Positions 1 through 10,801 of a DNA stretch of 64,000 nucleotides are shown piece by piece. A model generated the notes under the pieces. That model made no database searches. It was not told the origin of the DNA and worked only from the letters and a program-made list of their open reading frames with translations. This DNA is from Schistosoma haematobium (lineage: Eukaryota; Platyhelminthes; Trematoda; Strigeidida; Schistosomatidae). The number at the start of each line of letters is the position of its first letter. The first letter of the stretch is position 1. Made by a program: the position numbers and the translations under genes. Location of the stretch: NCBI RefSeq assembly GCF_000699445.3, contig NC_067198.1, positions 26,051,536 to 26,115,535 of the forward strand, in the 5' to 3' direction.

Positions 1-708
1 CCGAACTCAAATGATGGTCATGAGTTATCAAGTGTCATTGTAAAATTACTGCCTGTCAAAATAACGTCTATCGAAGAATTTCAATCAGGGACATCAACTG
101 TCCCTGGAATGCACCAGATACACTGTCAGCGTAAGATACTTCACTTATCCTGGCACCCGAAGAAATTCCTTACAGTAGCTCTATCAGGCAATCAGATGTT
201 TCTTGTTTCAGGTCAGCCGACATTTAGTGGTACATTGCCTTCACAGAAGGATTCGAGTCATTGCTCTTCCTGTTTATCTAAGTCAACTGACGATGAGAAC
301 AACATACCTAGTGGACATTGTGAAGCGAGATCCACTTCTATAAGAGACAAGGTAACTCCTATTTTATGCAAAAGTTCAAACGTGAAAGCTGCTAAACGTC
401 GTCGCCGTCGTCATCACCAAGCAGGTAGTTCAAATTTGGTCAATGCTTTCCCTAACTTATCAGATAGGAGAGAAAATCACATTTCTGATATTGATGTTCT
501 TCCTGTTGATTCTGTGGTTTGTGGAATGGATTATACAACGAATTATGAAGCTGACCACGAAGATAATTATGATGAGCAACACACCTCTAAAGCACAACTA
601 GATTCTATTAACTCTGATCCGAACAGTGAAAGCGTCCCATGTATAAATTCCTTATTTCCATCATCGAGAGAAACATTTTCAACTAATTTGAACGATGTTT
701 TACATTGA
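1..708 (+). CDS. PPP2R2: PP2A B55 regulatory subunit-like, last exon (5' end outside window)
   Basis: The frame is open from base 1 to a TGA at 706-708 (235 residues), so this is the 3' part of a gene entering from the left. Residues 45-70 carry KILHLSWHP followed by TVALSGNQMFLVSG, which matches the last WD40 strand of PP2A B55 subunits (KILHTAWHP, then AVATTNNLYIFQ in the family). B55 is the beta-propeller subunit that selects substrates for the PP2A phosphatase. In animals the protein ends just after this strand; here about 160 residues follow, Ser-rich, with a KRRRRRHH run near residue 132 (possible nuclear signal) and an acidic stretch. The match is divergent but position-specific. An aag|gtaact donor-like site at 351 could give a shorter form. 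A real B55 internal exon at 41.7 kb supports the family call. Confidence 0.66.
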   Translation, partial: PNSNDGHELSSVIVKLLPVKITSIEEFQSGTSTVPGMHQIHCQRKILHLSWHPKKFLTVALSGNQMFLVSGQPTFSGTLPSQKDSSHCSSCLSKSTDDENNIPSGHCEARSTSIRDKVTPILCKSSNVKAAKRRRRRHHQAGSSNLVNAFPNLSDRRENHISDIDVLPVDSVVCGMDYTTNYEADHEDNYDEQHTSKAQLDSINSDPNSESVPCINSLFPSSRETFSTNLNDVLH

Positions 709-1436
709 TAATGTTTTTCATACCATTTTGATTGTCTTCCTTACACTGTCCTCTAATTTTTGCCTGACTTCATCTCAGGGTTGACATATTTCCGCTATCA
801 ATTTTTAAATCATCAAAGTTGTCGTTATTGCTGGAGGAGTATCTTATTTATTTTGGGATAAATGTACAATAGTACATACATAATTACATACGCACACACA
901 CACACAGGTAGGCGGAGAGACGTGCGTTCAGACATACATAATCTCTTCCCTGTATGAATGCTAACTCCCAATATCATGTTACGAAACTGCTATTTTATAG
1001 TTCTCTATTAAGAAAGATTTTTCCTACCCGTTATTTCACGTTGCAATGCCTATTTATTCTGAACTTGATTGTGTTTCATCCGCATGAGATATGCGTGCCT
1101 TTACAGTACAAATTATTGTAAATGAACTCGAAGAATTGTAAATGACTAACTGGAGATCTTTTCTATAGATTGTATTCCATTCCAAAAATATAACGTTGTG
1201 TATTTTATGTGCATTTCTAATTTAGCATAAATTATAAAACATGAAGTTGTTGCTTTTATTGTCTAAATTATTTACATCGCTTAGCTTTCAAGTCTCAGTT
1301 TAATTTCTTCATCATATTACCGTTTAAGCATTGTGAAATCCAGTTCGCCTGTCTTTATTAGTAGGTGTTCGTTTCTATTCATTGATAACAGTTCACTGTT
1401 ACCTCTCATAATTTATTCTAGGTATTGATCGGATTG
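709..1436. other. intergenic, no gene seen
   Basis: AT-rich sequence after the B55-like stop codon. It holds a short CA microsatellite at 892-906 and no credible exon or transposon. Confidence 0.5.
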
Positions 1437-2587
1437 CCTCGATGTTAAGTTTGATATTGACTAAATACAGTAAAACTCTCAAGAACTCCATATGGAGTTA
1501 TTGATTACTGTCAATACAGTGGACAAGCAGATAAGATTTTACTCTACATGACACTATTAAAACTGAGTAGTTTGTTCGTCTTATGTCAATCCACAAGACC
1601 ACGTACAAACTTACTGATACCACATTCTTCCTTTGTGAAATTCATATCAGGTCCCAGTGCCATAATGAGAAGGTTATCTAGACAACCGAAAAGACAATAT
1701 CTGACATGATGTTCTCATGCACAACTAACAAGTAATAACTATTTTTAAATACATCCACTCAAATGCTAGTTGGAGTAACAATAAGGGTAAATAATATTTG
1801 CTTACAATTATTATGTATTTTTGATACATAATGTTCCCCATATTCCGATATAGTGGCACTCATCCTGTCTAAAAGATAATGGAACATGTAGAGCATCAAT
1901 ATTGTTCACTATCTGCTCCAACACCAGTGAGGCAGCCTTAAGATGAAATACAAACACTGAGTGGGTTTAGAATTGAGAGAAAACATCACTACATCCATAA
2001 AGGATATTTTCTTTCTGTCTGGGTTCTCATCACTAATTGCGATGTATATGTTGGAAAGTAGTCTAACTAACAATTGTAGACAGTTAATGTTCCTGAGATT
2101 GTACGTTCCCCTTTCATTCTACACTTCACCATGTTGGACGGTGTTCCTGATCAAACGGAGAAAAACACATTGGAAATAAGCGCGGGTGTGATGGTCCATA
2201 ATGAGGAAGCTACATGGATGGAACATTGTGTTAGTTGCAGACTAGGATTTATTTCTTAGTAGACATATTCAAGAAACTGCTGATACCTTCTGATTTTTAT
2301 GTGTGACAGTTAACAACTTTAGCATTACAGTATGAACAAGAGACTTACTTTTGATAGGAGACTGAGCTTCGCAGATGAGACCACTTACTAAATCACATAA
2401 ATGAGTGCATGGAATTAAAAGTTAGTATTTGTATTTACATGGAAAATAATCAAACTTATTTCACAATGATCTGGTTTGTGGACAAGTTGCCAATCAAAAT
2501 GTAACACTAGTCCAGAATGCCTCGTCAACTACCTCCAACCACCCACCGTCAAATAAATTGGGAAAACAATCCTAGTAAATGAGGAAC

Positions 2588-3043
2588 TGTTAGGTTCGTT
2601 AACCTTGAGGATACTACTGATTCGACTTATTCGGAACGGAACGAAGGCTCAGGATTTAGAGACTCAAAAGACTATTCTGGTCCGTTGTCTTCGACTCAGC
2701 TAACTCGATCAAGAAGTCTTGGTAAGGCGTAGAAAGTATATTCTACAAGCAACAGCAGATACCAAGTCAGGCAGGCAGATCAGATCAAGCATACAAGTCA
2801 AGCATATTTATACAATTATTTACATTCGATATTGTCATAGGAAATTTTTAAACATTAATCAATGAGTTCATCAATTGACCTATTTGCGCATTTAATCGAT
2901 AGTTCATCAATTGACTGCTATTCAAACATTTAATCGATCAGTTCATCAATTGACCCCAATACAAATATTTAAACGTTTAATCAATAAGTTGATCGATGCG
3001 ATAAAATTCAAAATATGAGTTTGGGGATCTATCGTCCCCAACA
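2588..3043 (-). repeat. 3' LTR of Gypsy 1
   Basis: 456 bp, TG...CA ends, matching 7,128-7,583 with one difference that I noticed (T versus A near 2,815). It contains three spaced copies of AGTTCATCAATTGAC (2,864, 2,901, 2,940; period 37-39 bp) and a small terminal palindrome TTGGGGA...TCCCCAA at 3,021-3,041. Confidence 0.95.
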
Positions 3044-3054
3044 CTCCTCCCCTT

Positions 3055-6000
3055 TTAATAGCGGGCTCTCCTGGGGTCAACCTGCATCTTGACTGTAGCT
3101 CGCTGTTCTCTTATAGGCCATCGTCTGGGACGTGTTTCAGATTGTTGTTGGGGTTTTTCTTGAGGAAGGGTTGCCGGTAAGTTGAAAGTATCAAGCAAGA
3201 TGTCGAGAGGAAGATTTAGTCCTGTTGATGGGTGGTCTTGGGCTATCCGCTTACGTAGTTGATTTCGGTGTCTAGTCCATGTGTCTCTTCCCACCTTTAC
3301 ATTGTACATAACTTGGCCTAGACTTCCAACCACACGTGCTTCGATCCAAGGACCATGATTCGCTCTGTAGTCTCGAGCGAACACAGGGCATCCAACTTCG
3401 TACTCTGGAAGCTTCTGAGATTTGGTCTGAGATGGTGGTGGTATGGTTCTTGGGCACATGAGACTGTGGATCGTCCTCAATTTCCTTCCCATCAGGATCT
3501 CTGCCGGGGACTTCTGCTGTGGTAGCATATCATTAGGTGTTGTTCGGTAAACAAACAAGAAATTCTGCAGTGTTCCTACTGGCGTCCCTTCCCCTTTCGA
3601 CTTCATTAGAGCTCTCTTGAATGTATCCACAAATCTTTCTGCTTGTCCATTTGACTGTGGGTGGTAAGGTGGAGAGCGGAAATGCTTGATCGATAGGCGT
3701 TTGCAAAATTCTTGAAATTGGCTTGAGGTGAATTGCGAACCGTTGTCGGAAACGATTATATCCGGTAACCCATTGCGAGAGAACATCTCTGTCAACAGTT
3801 GCATCGTTTGGGTTGTCGTTGGTGGCATGACCGGAACGATTTCTGGCCATTTCGAAAAGGCGTCAACAACGACTAGATAGGTGATTCCATTAATTGGGCC
3901 TGCGAAATCGACATGTATCCTGGACCAGGGATACTCAGGCTGTGGCCATGGGACTGGTAGTATTTTCGCGTTACACTTAGCTGCTTGCTGACATTGTGTG
4001 CACTTGCTTACTAAATCCACGATATGTTGGTCCATGAGGGGCCAATAAGTATAGCTTCTGGCGATGGATTTCATTCGTTTTATACCAGGATGACCAGTGT
4101 GGAATTGCTTTAGCACCTTTGATCTTAGGGATTCTGGTACCACTACTCTATCTCCAAACATCAAGCATTCGTTTACGACGCATAACGAGTCCCGACGGTG
4201 GTAAAGCTGTTTCAAGTCACCATCGAGTCCAGTCGGCGGCCAGCCATTTGTGACGTATTTCATCGCTCTCTTTATGATGGAGTCGTTCTTGGATGCAGAT
4301 TGTATTTCAGCTGCTGAGACTGGCAAAGCACGAATAGCAGTTGTCAGGTAGCACTGCGCGTAGTCCTCTGTCATCAGGGAGGCAATAACTGTATCTTCGC
4401 CGGCCGTATGGTGTTCGCTGATAAGTCGTGACAAGGCGTCAGCCTGACCAAACTGTTGAGTGCGCCGATACTGAATGTCGAAATCATAACCCAGAAGTAT
4501 CAAAGCCCATCGTTGGAGACGGTTTGCAGAATGGGCTGGAACACCAGATTTCGAACCGAAAATTGTGAGAAGAGGCTTGTGATCAGTGAGAAGAGTAAAT
4601 CTTTGACCGTACAAGTATTTGTGGAAACGGCGTACTGCAAACACAAGAGCCAGAGCCTCTTTTTCTATTTGACTGTACTTTCGTTCTGCTGAAGTTAATG
4701 TGCGAGATGCGTGCATAATAGCTTTCTCTGTTGCGTCCGGGAACTGATGTGAAATGACAGCATCGAGTCCAAGAGCTGAAGCGTCTGCAGCGACAATGAT
4801 AGGCATGGACGGATCGTAGTGCGTCAGTAATAGTTCAGAGCTAATGATGGTTTTCAGCTTGCAAAATGCAGCTTCACATTCTTTTGTCCAATTCCAGCTG
4901 GTATTCTTATTCAGAAGATGATTTAGCGGGGCGCGTATGTCATGCATCGACGAAACAAAAGCTGAATAGTAGCTAATTAGTCCCAGGAATGATCGTAGCT
5001 CAGAGATATTAGTGGGAGTTGGCATCTGTTTTATAGCTCGGATGTTTTCCGGATCTGGTCTGCGACCTGCGGCATCAAAGATGAATCCCAAATATTTAAC
5101 TGACTTCAAGAAAAACTGGCATTTTTCTGGGCGTAATCGGAATCCGTTATCGCTGATGCGTTGTAGTACAGCTTTCGTGCGTTCTCTAAGCTGTTCTAAC
5201 GATGTGGCAACAATTAAGATATCATCGAGATAAGTTGCGACCCCCGGGATACCCGATAGAATGGTATCCATTAGTTGCTGAAAAATAGATGGAGCTGTTT
5301 TAACACCAAATGGTAGGCGATTGTACTGAAACAAGCCACGATGAGTATTTATGGTAAGTAACTCTTTCGAATCTTCAGACACTTCCACTTGTAGATAAGC
5401 ATCAGCGAGATCCAGCTTTGCAAAGAACTTCCCACCATTTAACATCGTGAACAAATCTGCAGGGACTGGCAGTGGGTAGTGATGCTGTTCGAGAGCTGCG
5501 TTAAGACCTGTGGAAAAATCTGCGCATATTCGGATTGTGCCATTAGCCTTCTTAATAACCACAATGGGTGCTGCCCAGGCAGAATAAGAAACAGGTGTAA
5601 TAACTCCCTGTAGTTGAAGGCGGTTAAGTTCTTCGTCAACTTTCGATAATGCTGCGTACGGCACTGGTCTTTTGGACGAAAGACAGGTTTAGCTCCAGGT
5701 TTCAACCGAAGTGTTGCTTTCATAGCAGTGCACTGACCCAATACAGGTTGGAAAATGGTTGAAAACTCCGTCATTAGTTCTTTCGAATATGCTTCAGGTT
5801 CATGAGGTTGTTTCACCAGATGGCATACGGTGCTTAAAGGAACGTCAGCTAAATGTAGCTGGTCGAACCAGTCTAACCCAAGTAGATTAAGATCAGCTGG
5901 TGTGATGTAACATACACCGGTAAACGTCGAATCATGAAAAGACACTTAACAATCTAGTTGTCCCAACAAACGTAGGTAATTACCGAATACAGTTCGAGGT

Positions 6001-6320
6001 TTTGTGTTGTTGGAACCATGCGTGGTCATCCCATTCTGATCTAATATTTTCGTGAGAATTGTTACATCAGATGCAGTGTCTATTTGCAATCTAAATGGGT
6101 GCCCATTAATATTAAGGGTAATAAATTTCCTCTCAACTGGGCATGAGTTCTCACAGCTTGCTATTAGACTCAACGAATTCGTGTTGGATCTAGGCGTAGG
6201 CTTCCTGGTACCTTGAGTTGCTCGCTTTTTTTTCGACAAAACCATCTTTATGACCCACCGTGTTACATTTCCTGCACCGATGTTGCTTATATGGACAGTA
6301 TCGAACAAAATGCCATGCAC
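3055..6320 (-). pseudogene. Gypsy 1 pol: protease-RT-RNase H-integrase (two lesions)
   Basis: Read from 6,320 down. The protease has DTASDVT near 6,085. RT has the catalytic YLDD, RNase H has VAADAS and LLTDHKPL, and the integrase has an HHCC zinc-binding region, the VDFAGP and VSDNGSQF aspartates and the NGQAERF glutamate, so all visible catalytic residues are present. Two lesions break the frame: an in-frame TAA at 5,946-5,948 between protease and RT, and a single-base loss in an A run at about 5,665, after which RT continues in another frame to the stop at 3,055. The downstream 869-codon frame is otherwise clean. The product cannot be made as one polyprotein from this copy. Confidence 0.9.
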
Positions 6321-7098
6321 CGCAGTGCCAGCATGGGGCAGGAGGATTTGTTTTTGTCTTTTGACTTGAACTCGATGTCGCTGAGGCAGATTTATGCGAG
6401 TTGCGTGGTTGTTGGACTACATGAACTTCGGTACGATCTGAACCACCACGCTGGACCATCGTAGTGTCACGCTGTAGATTGATTAGGCGTTGATATTCGT
6501 TTGCAATATCATTAAGGGTTAGTTTTGGATCTTGGTCCAATCGACTTAGCAAACGTGTTCTAATGTCACTGAACTTCTGTGATTGAAGGCTGCAGATGAG
6601 CATGAGTGCTTTAAATTGGTCTTCAGAAAGCGACTTCAACCGGAAGCGTTCACATTCTCGGTTAACGATACCCACATGTGTGAGAAAATCAGCGTCTTCG
6701 TTCATAGTGAGCTTCAAACATCGGTAACGCGCATTAAATAGTGAGGAGTTGTCTCCGAATTGTTGGCTCAATGACTGGACAGTGTCCGAGAATGAGCGAT
6801 CGCGTGGGTTTAGAGGCAGAATTAGGTTGCAATACCTGTCTAGTTCATTAGGACCCAACTTTCGAAGCAGCAAGCGGACCTTCCAAGCATCATCCTGATT
6901 AGCAAAGTCGAACTTGAATAAGTCTTCGTAACGTCGAAACCACATATCAAACGTGACATTGGATTCTGGATCGTAATGAAAATCGGAGATACTGTTAGCG
7001 ATACCATCAACTGATGGTGCAGTAGTAGTAGGATTAGAACTGCTTGGTTGGGTATTAGACGTAAGCTTTGCATCCGCTAACATCTGAATAAGTTTCAT
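6190..7098 (-). CDS. Gypsy 1 Gag (capsid/nucleocapsid)
   Basis: Minus-strand frame whose first ATG is at 7,096-7,098; the frame itself is open from about 7,125. About 300 residues: a helical capsid-like region followed by a basic, Ser/Thr-rich linker and two zinc knuckles near the C-terminus. The first knuckle is CWHCGAWHFVRYC (C-x2-C-x3-H-x4-C). The second, CRKCNTVGHKDGF, lacks its last Cys, as expected from a one-base indel at about 6,237. Right after it lies a run of eight A residues on the coding strand, where the protease/pol frame overlaps, so a programmed shift is possible. Gag would package element RNA in cytoplasmic particles. Confidence 0.82.
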   Translation of the reverse strand: MKLIQMLADAKLTSNTQPSSSNPTTTAPSVDGIANSISDFHYDPESNVTFDMWFRRYEDLFKFDFANQDDAWKVRLLLRKLGPNELDRYCNLILPLNPRDRSFSDTVQSLSQQFGDNSSLFNARYRCLKLTMNEDADFLTHVGIVNRECERFRLKSLSEDQFKALMLICSLQSQKFSDIRTRLLSRLDQDPKLTLNDIANEYQRLINLQRDTTMVQRGGSDRTEVHVVQQPRNSHKSASATSSSSQKTKTNPPAPCWHCGAWHFVRYCPYKQHRCRKCNTVGHKDGFVEKKASNSRYQEAYA

Positions 7099-7127
7099 TT
7101 GCTGCTCCAAAACCACCGTCGCCAAAT

Positions 7128-7583
7128 TGTTAGGTTCGTTAACCTTGAGGATACTACTGATTCGACTTATTCGGAACGGAACGAAGGCTCAGGATTTAGA
7201 GACTCAAAAGACTATTCTGGTCCGTTGTCTTCGACTCAGCTAACTCGATCAAGAAGTCTTGGTAAGGCGTAGAAAGTATATTCTACAAGCAACAGCAGAT
7301 ACCAAGTCAGGCAGGCAGATCAGATCAAGCATACAAGTCAAGCATATTTATACAATTATTTACAATCGATATTGTCATAGGAAATTTTTAAACATTAATC
7401 AATGAGTTCATCAATTGACCTATTTGCGCATTTAATCGATAGTTCATCAATTGACTGCTATTCAAACATTTAATCGATCAGTTCATCAATTGACCCCAAT
7501 ACAAATATTTAAACGTTTAATCAATAAGTTGATCGATGCGATAAAATTCAAAATATGAGTTTGGGGATCTATCGTCCCCAACA
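7128..7583 (-). repeat. 5' LTR of Gypsy 1
   Basis: 456 bp, the same length as the other LTR and almost identical to it. The GGAAC target duplication follows directly at 7,584-7,588. The near identity suggests recent insertion. Confidence 0.95.
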
Positions 7584-8515
7584 GGAACACTTGAAGTAAC
7601 CCAAACCCGTTACGTGTGAAGTGATTAAAGATTACCCACAAATGTACTCACGTGAAATCAGTAAAGTGATCCCGTTTATTAGAATGTTGTGTTCCTGCAA
7701 CATATTACTTCTAAACTCAATTTTTCTGATGAAAATGTTTGTTTGAACGTTTGTCTATATACTGTTTTGGTGTGAAACCAAACACAGTGAACTGAAACAT
7801 TCTCATAAGCACTTTCAATTTGGTTACAAGACTGTGATTGAGTTCTCATGATATGAAACACTGATGAGAAGTGCACTCATGAAATTGAGGACACTGAATA
7901 CAGTGCTAATGATAATATTCTTATCACGATGTGATTTTCAATGTGACGCAAGTTTAACTGATTTTTCTCATATCCGTATTAAGTTTGTGGTGAGAGAATT
8001 TTGTTCACAACTCCTTCAACTTTCCACTTGATGTAAGTAGATTCTCGTCAATTACAGATTAATGTAAACTGTACTCATAGAACTGAGGACAGTGAACGTG
8101 ATCGTGCTGTTTGATGAATTTGTAAAATTTTCTCTCAAGAGAATTTCATGTTCAATTGAACATTTTGTTCGCATTGATGGCCAGTTTTTTAAAACTCTCC
8201 AAATGTACTATATACAGACTGTTAAAGCACCAAAATGATGAATTTCAATGTATGAGTGATTGGGACTGTTACGGTACAAATGCGAGGTGCTAAGTCACAA
8301 GTATTTCACAGTAATTCGTCAGAACATATATATACACCAACAGAAAATGCCTCGACTGGATAATAAGTAAATGCCATAACGTGGTGCATGTGGAGAAAGC
8401 AGTAGTGTTGAATGTGTCATCTTTATACAATTGGACATCATTTGATGGGCCTTGGGTATCTGACTCAATTTAGATTGGTTTATGAAGCAATGAATGGTTG
8501 TTATTTAGGTATGCA

Positions 8516-9400
8516 TCTTAGCTACGGTCGTGTATTTTTATCGACGTTAATCGTGTTAGCGAATAACGGGATTAAATAAGTAAAAAACGAGAATAAAGTT
8601 TGAGTACGGATATTCTGTGTAATCGTTGATTTGAACAGACAATCCGAGAGAGGAAGCGAAGGAAGCAAACAGGAGAGAGTGAAACGAAGGAGAATGACGT
8701 GTAATAGAGAAAACGAAACAGTAAACTATTTTTAATGAAGCGTGAGTCTATATTTATAGTCAAATTAAAATGAGTTCCAGACACATGATGAATGGGATCT
8801 ATGATTAACACATATACAACCATATAAAACAGTCAGGGTTAGTAAGCTTATGAATGACAAGGCCAGAATTTTGATTGGGAGGAATGGAACGGCCTGTGTG
8901 CAGCAGTGTATTTGTGAGCGATAATCAACATGCTATGTTATGTATGTTCATAAACCAGAGCGAAAGGATAAAGGTCATGCTTTTCAGACGACAATTTTAC
9001 GGGCAATAATGGTAATTGTACAAATCATGGGAATCAATTATACATGCAAATGGTAACGAAGTTGAATAACTACAATAGCTCGGATGTGTTATAATGTCAC
9101 ACCGAAGTACCATTGTCCTCACGTATACTGATATTTGTACTGAACGTTCTTTTGGGTATTATTAGCGTTACGAGGGGATGTGTAAAAATAAACATATAAT
9201 AAAACTATGATGTGGTTCGTGGAGAACTTTGGAGGTCGTTTAGATATTTTCCAAACCCTTATTGCATATAGATGAACTGGAAACGGAATTAAAATAACTT
9301 CCGTGTAATAAGGAAGTCGAGCCATGATTAACTGTGTGAGATAGTAGCAAATACAAAGCGTATAGTAGCCACCGATGTAACTAAGGTTGAGAAAGTTTGA
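8516..9400. other. no gene seen
   Basis: AT-rich sequence unique to this side of the duplication (the other copy of block A is followed by different sequence). Short frames here look like chance. Confidence 0.4.
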
Positions 9401-10801
9401 ACGACGTGGTTAGCCGTAAAACTAGAACCGGTTCGTCGTAGGTTAGCAACATATACTCTAAGTGATTCATTCCAGTTTGCCGATAGACTAAATCATACGA
9501 ATGTTACCGACGAGTTCACGGTCTCTTTTGATGTAACATCATTGCTCACCAATATACCACTTTTTGAAACTATTGATATAATCTGTCAGAATGATGATCT
9601 CTTACCTTTATCAGCCCCAGAATTAAAAAAAACTACTACTGTTGTGCACAACGGATGTTCAATTCCAGTTCAATAACACCATATATCGCCAAATCGATGG
9701 CGTAGCAATGGGAAGCCTACTAGGTCCAATTATGGCAGATATTTTTATGGGGCATCTTGAAAACACGGTACTTAAACAAGCAATTAGTGAAACAACGGAA
9801 TATTCCAGATATGTGGACGACATATTATCTTTAACAATAAACAACATGCAATCTGCCTGCTAAGACTTTTCAATGACGCTCATACTAACATACATTTTAC
9901 TATGGAACACGTACAGAACGAAATGTTCCACTTTCTTGATGTTGCCATAAAACGCGGGGGAGACGGGACAGTCCGACGCTCAGTTTATAGAAAAAGTAAT
10001 TGGAATGGCCTTTACCTGAATTTCAATAGTTTTTGTCCAACTAGTTACAAGAAGGCATTGGTTAAAACACTATTTTACAGGGTAGAAAAGATATGTACCA
10101 CCGACAAACTGGAAGAAGAATTAATGAACGTAGAAAAATGTCTAAAAGACAACTTTTATCCACAAACGTTTATTGACAAATATAGAAAGCCCAAAGAAAA
10201 CAAGACGGAAATAACTACGGTCAATAAAATGCCAGTATATATGGATCTTAACTTTAAAGGTGATAACGTCGCACAAATAATCAAAAAGAGACTGAATACT
10301 GCGCTAGCCAGAACTTATCCGGCTGCTAAACTTTAAATTCTCTATAAAACAACATGTTCAATAACTCAATCAAAGGTCGACAAGCACCCCTTTCATGTTA
10401 CGGCCAACTGTATTTATAAATTTACGTGTACCTGCTAAAGCAGCTACATCGGTCGAACTGAAAGGAGAGCATATCTGAGATTCTTTGAACATGTTCCAAA
10501 AAGTCTTAGAACAAGGGAAACAAAGACTCTGAATAGTGCAATCACTAAACATCTCCTTGATACAGGACATCAGGTAGATACCTTACAATCCTTTAGGGTG
10601 ATTGGTAAGCAGCCAAACTCCAGTCTTCTGAAGTTTGCTGAAGCCGTTGCCGTCAGGCGTCAAAAACCTGACCTATGTGCTCGAAAGGAGACGGTTGTTA
10701 ATCTTTCTTTGGCTTTGAGATGGACTAAAACGTATATTAACCGAAAAACAGCAATAAAGTTACTACGTCCAAAAGTTAATGTAGCAATAAACAACGCATA
10801 A
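9401..10801 (+). pseudogene. Penelope-like retroelement, RT plus GIY-YIG nuclease remnant
   Basis: Three frames read as one broken protein. From 9,401 in frame 2: WLAVKLEPVRR, TYTLSDSFQF and SFDVTSLLTNIP, the N-terminal RT motifs of Penelope-like elements. From 9,642 in frame 3: YRQIDGVAMGSLLGPIMADI and the catalytic YVDDIL. From 9,902 in frame 2: the RT thumb region to a stop at 10,336. Then, still in frame 2, comes a GIY-YIG endonuclease: CIYKFTCTC, a TAA at 10,436-10,438, SSYIGRTERR, then FFEHVPKSL and a tail ending at 10,801. Frameshifts lie at about 9,630 and 9,860. In schistosomes this class is known as Perere-10 or Cercyon. The 5' end is truncated and no repeat borders were found. Confidence 0.88.

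Larger units (their letters stand above)
2588..7583 (-). mobile_element. Gypsy-type LTR retrotransposon 1 (near full length, disrupted ORFs)
   Basis: A 4,996-bp element on the minus strand with two 456-bp LTRs, flanked by the 5-bp target duplication GGAAC (2,583-2,587 and 7,584-7,588). The paralogous block at 31.56 kb has a single GGAAC and no element, so it is an empty site. Internal order is gag, protease, RT, RNase H, integrase, which is Gypsy order. On the minus strand a TGG at 7,123-7,125, three bases inside the LTR, probably opens the primer-binding site (tRNA not identified), and AAAAGGGGAGGAG at 3,044-3,056 is the polypurine tract. Length and domain layout resemble the Saci-2/Saci-3 class of schistosome Gypsy elements; that family name is inferred. 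Confidence 0.93.
1437..8515. repeat. duplicated block A, copy 1 (split by Gypsy 1)
   Basis: Apart from the 5-kb Gypsy insertion at 2,588-7,583, this sequence aligns almost base for base with 30,015-32,487 in the same orientation. Copy 1 lacks about 394 bp present at 31,059-31,452; the join lies at 2,480/2,481. An open frame at 1,961-2,179 recurs in the other copy, but it starts with GTG and shows no protein features, so it is not called a gene. Confidence 0.93.

Noticed and set aside
1961..2179. 72-codon frame repeated at 30,539-30,757
   Set aside because: Its conservation comes from the block duplication. It starts with GTG and has no recognisable protein features.
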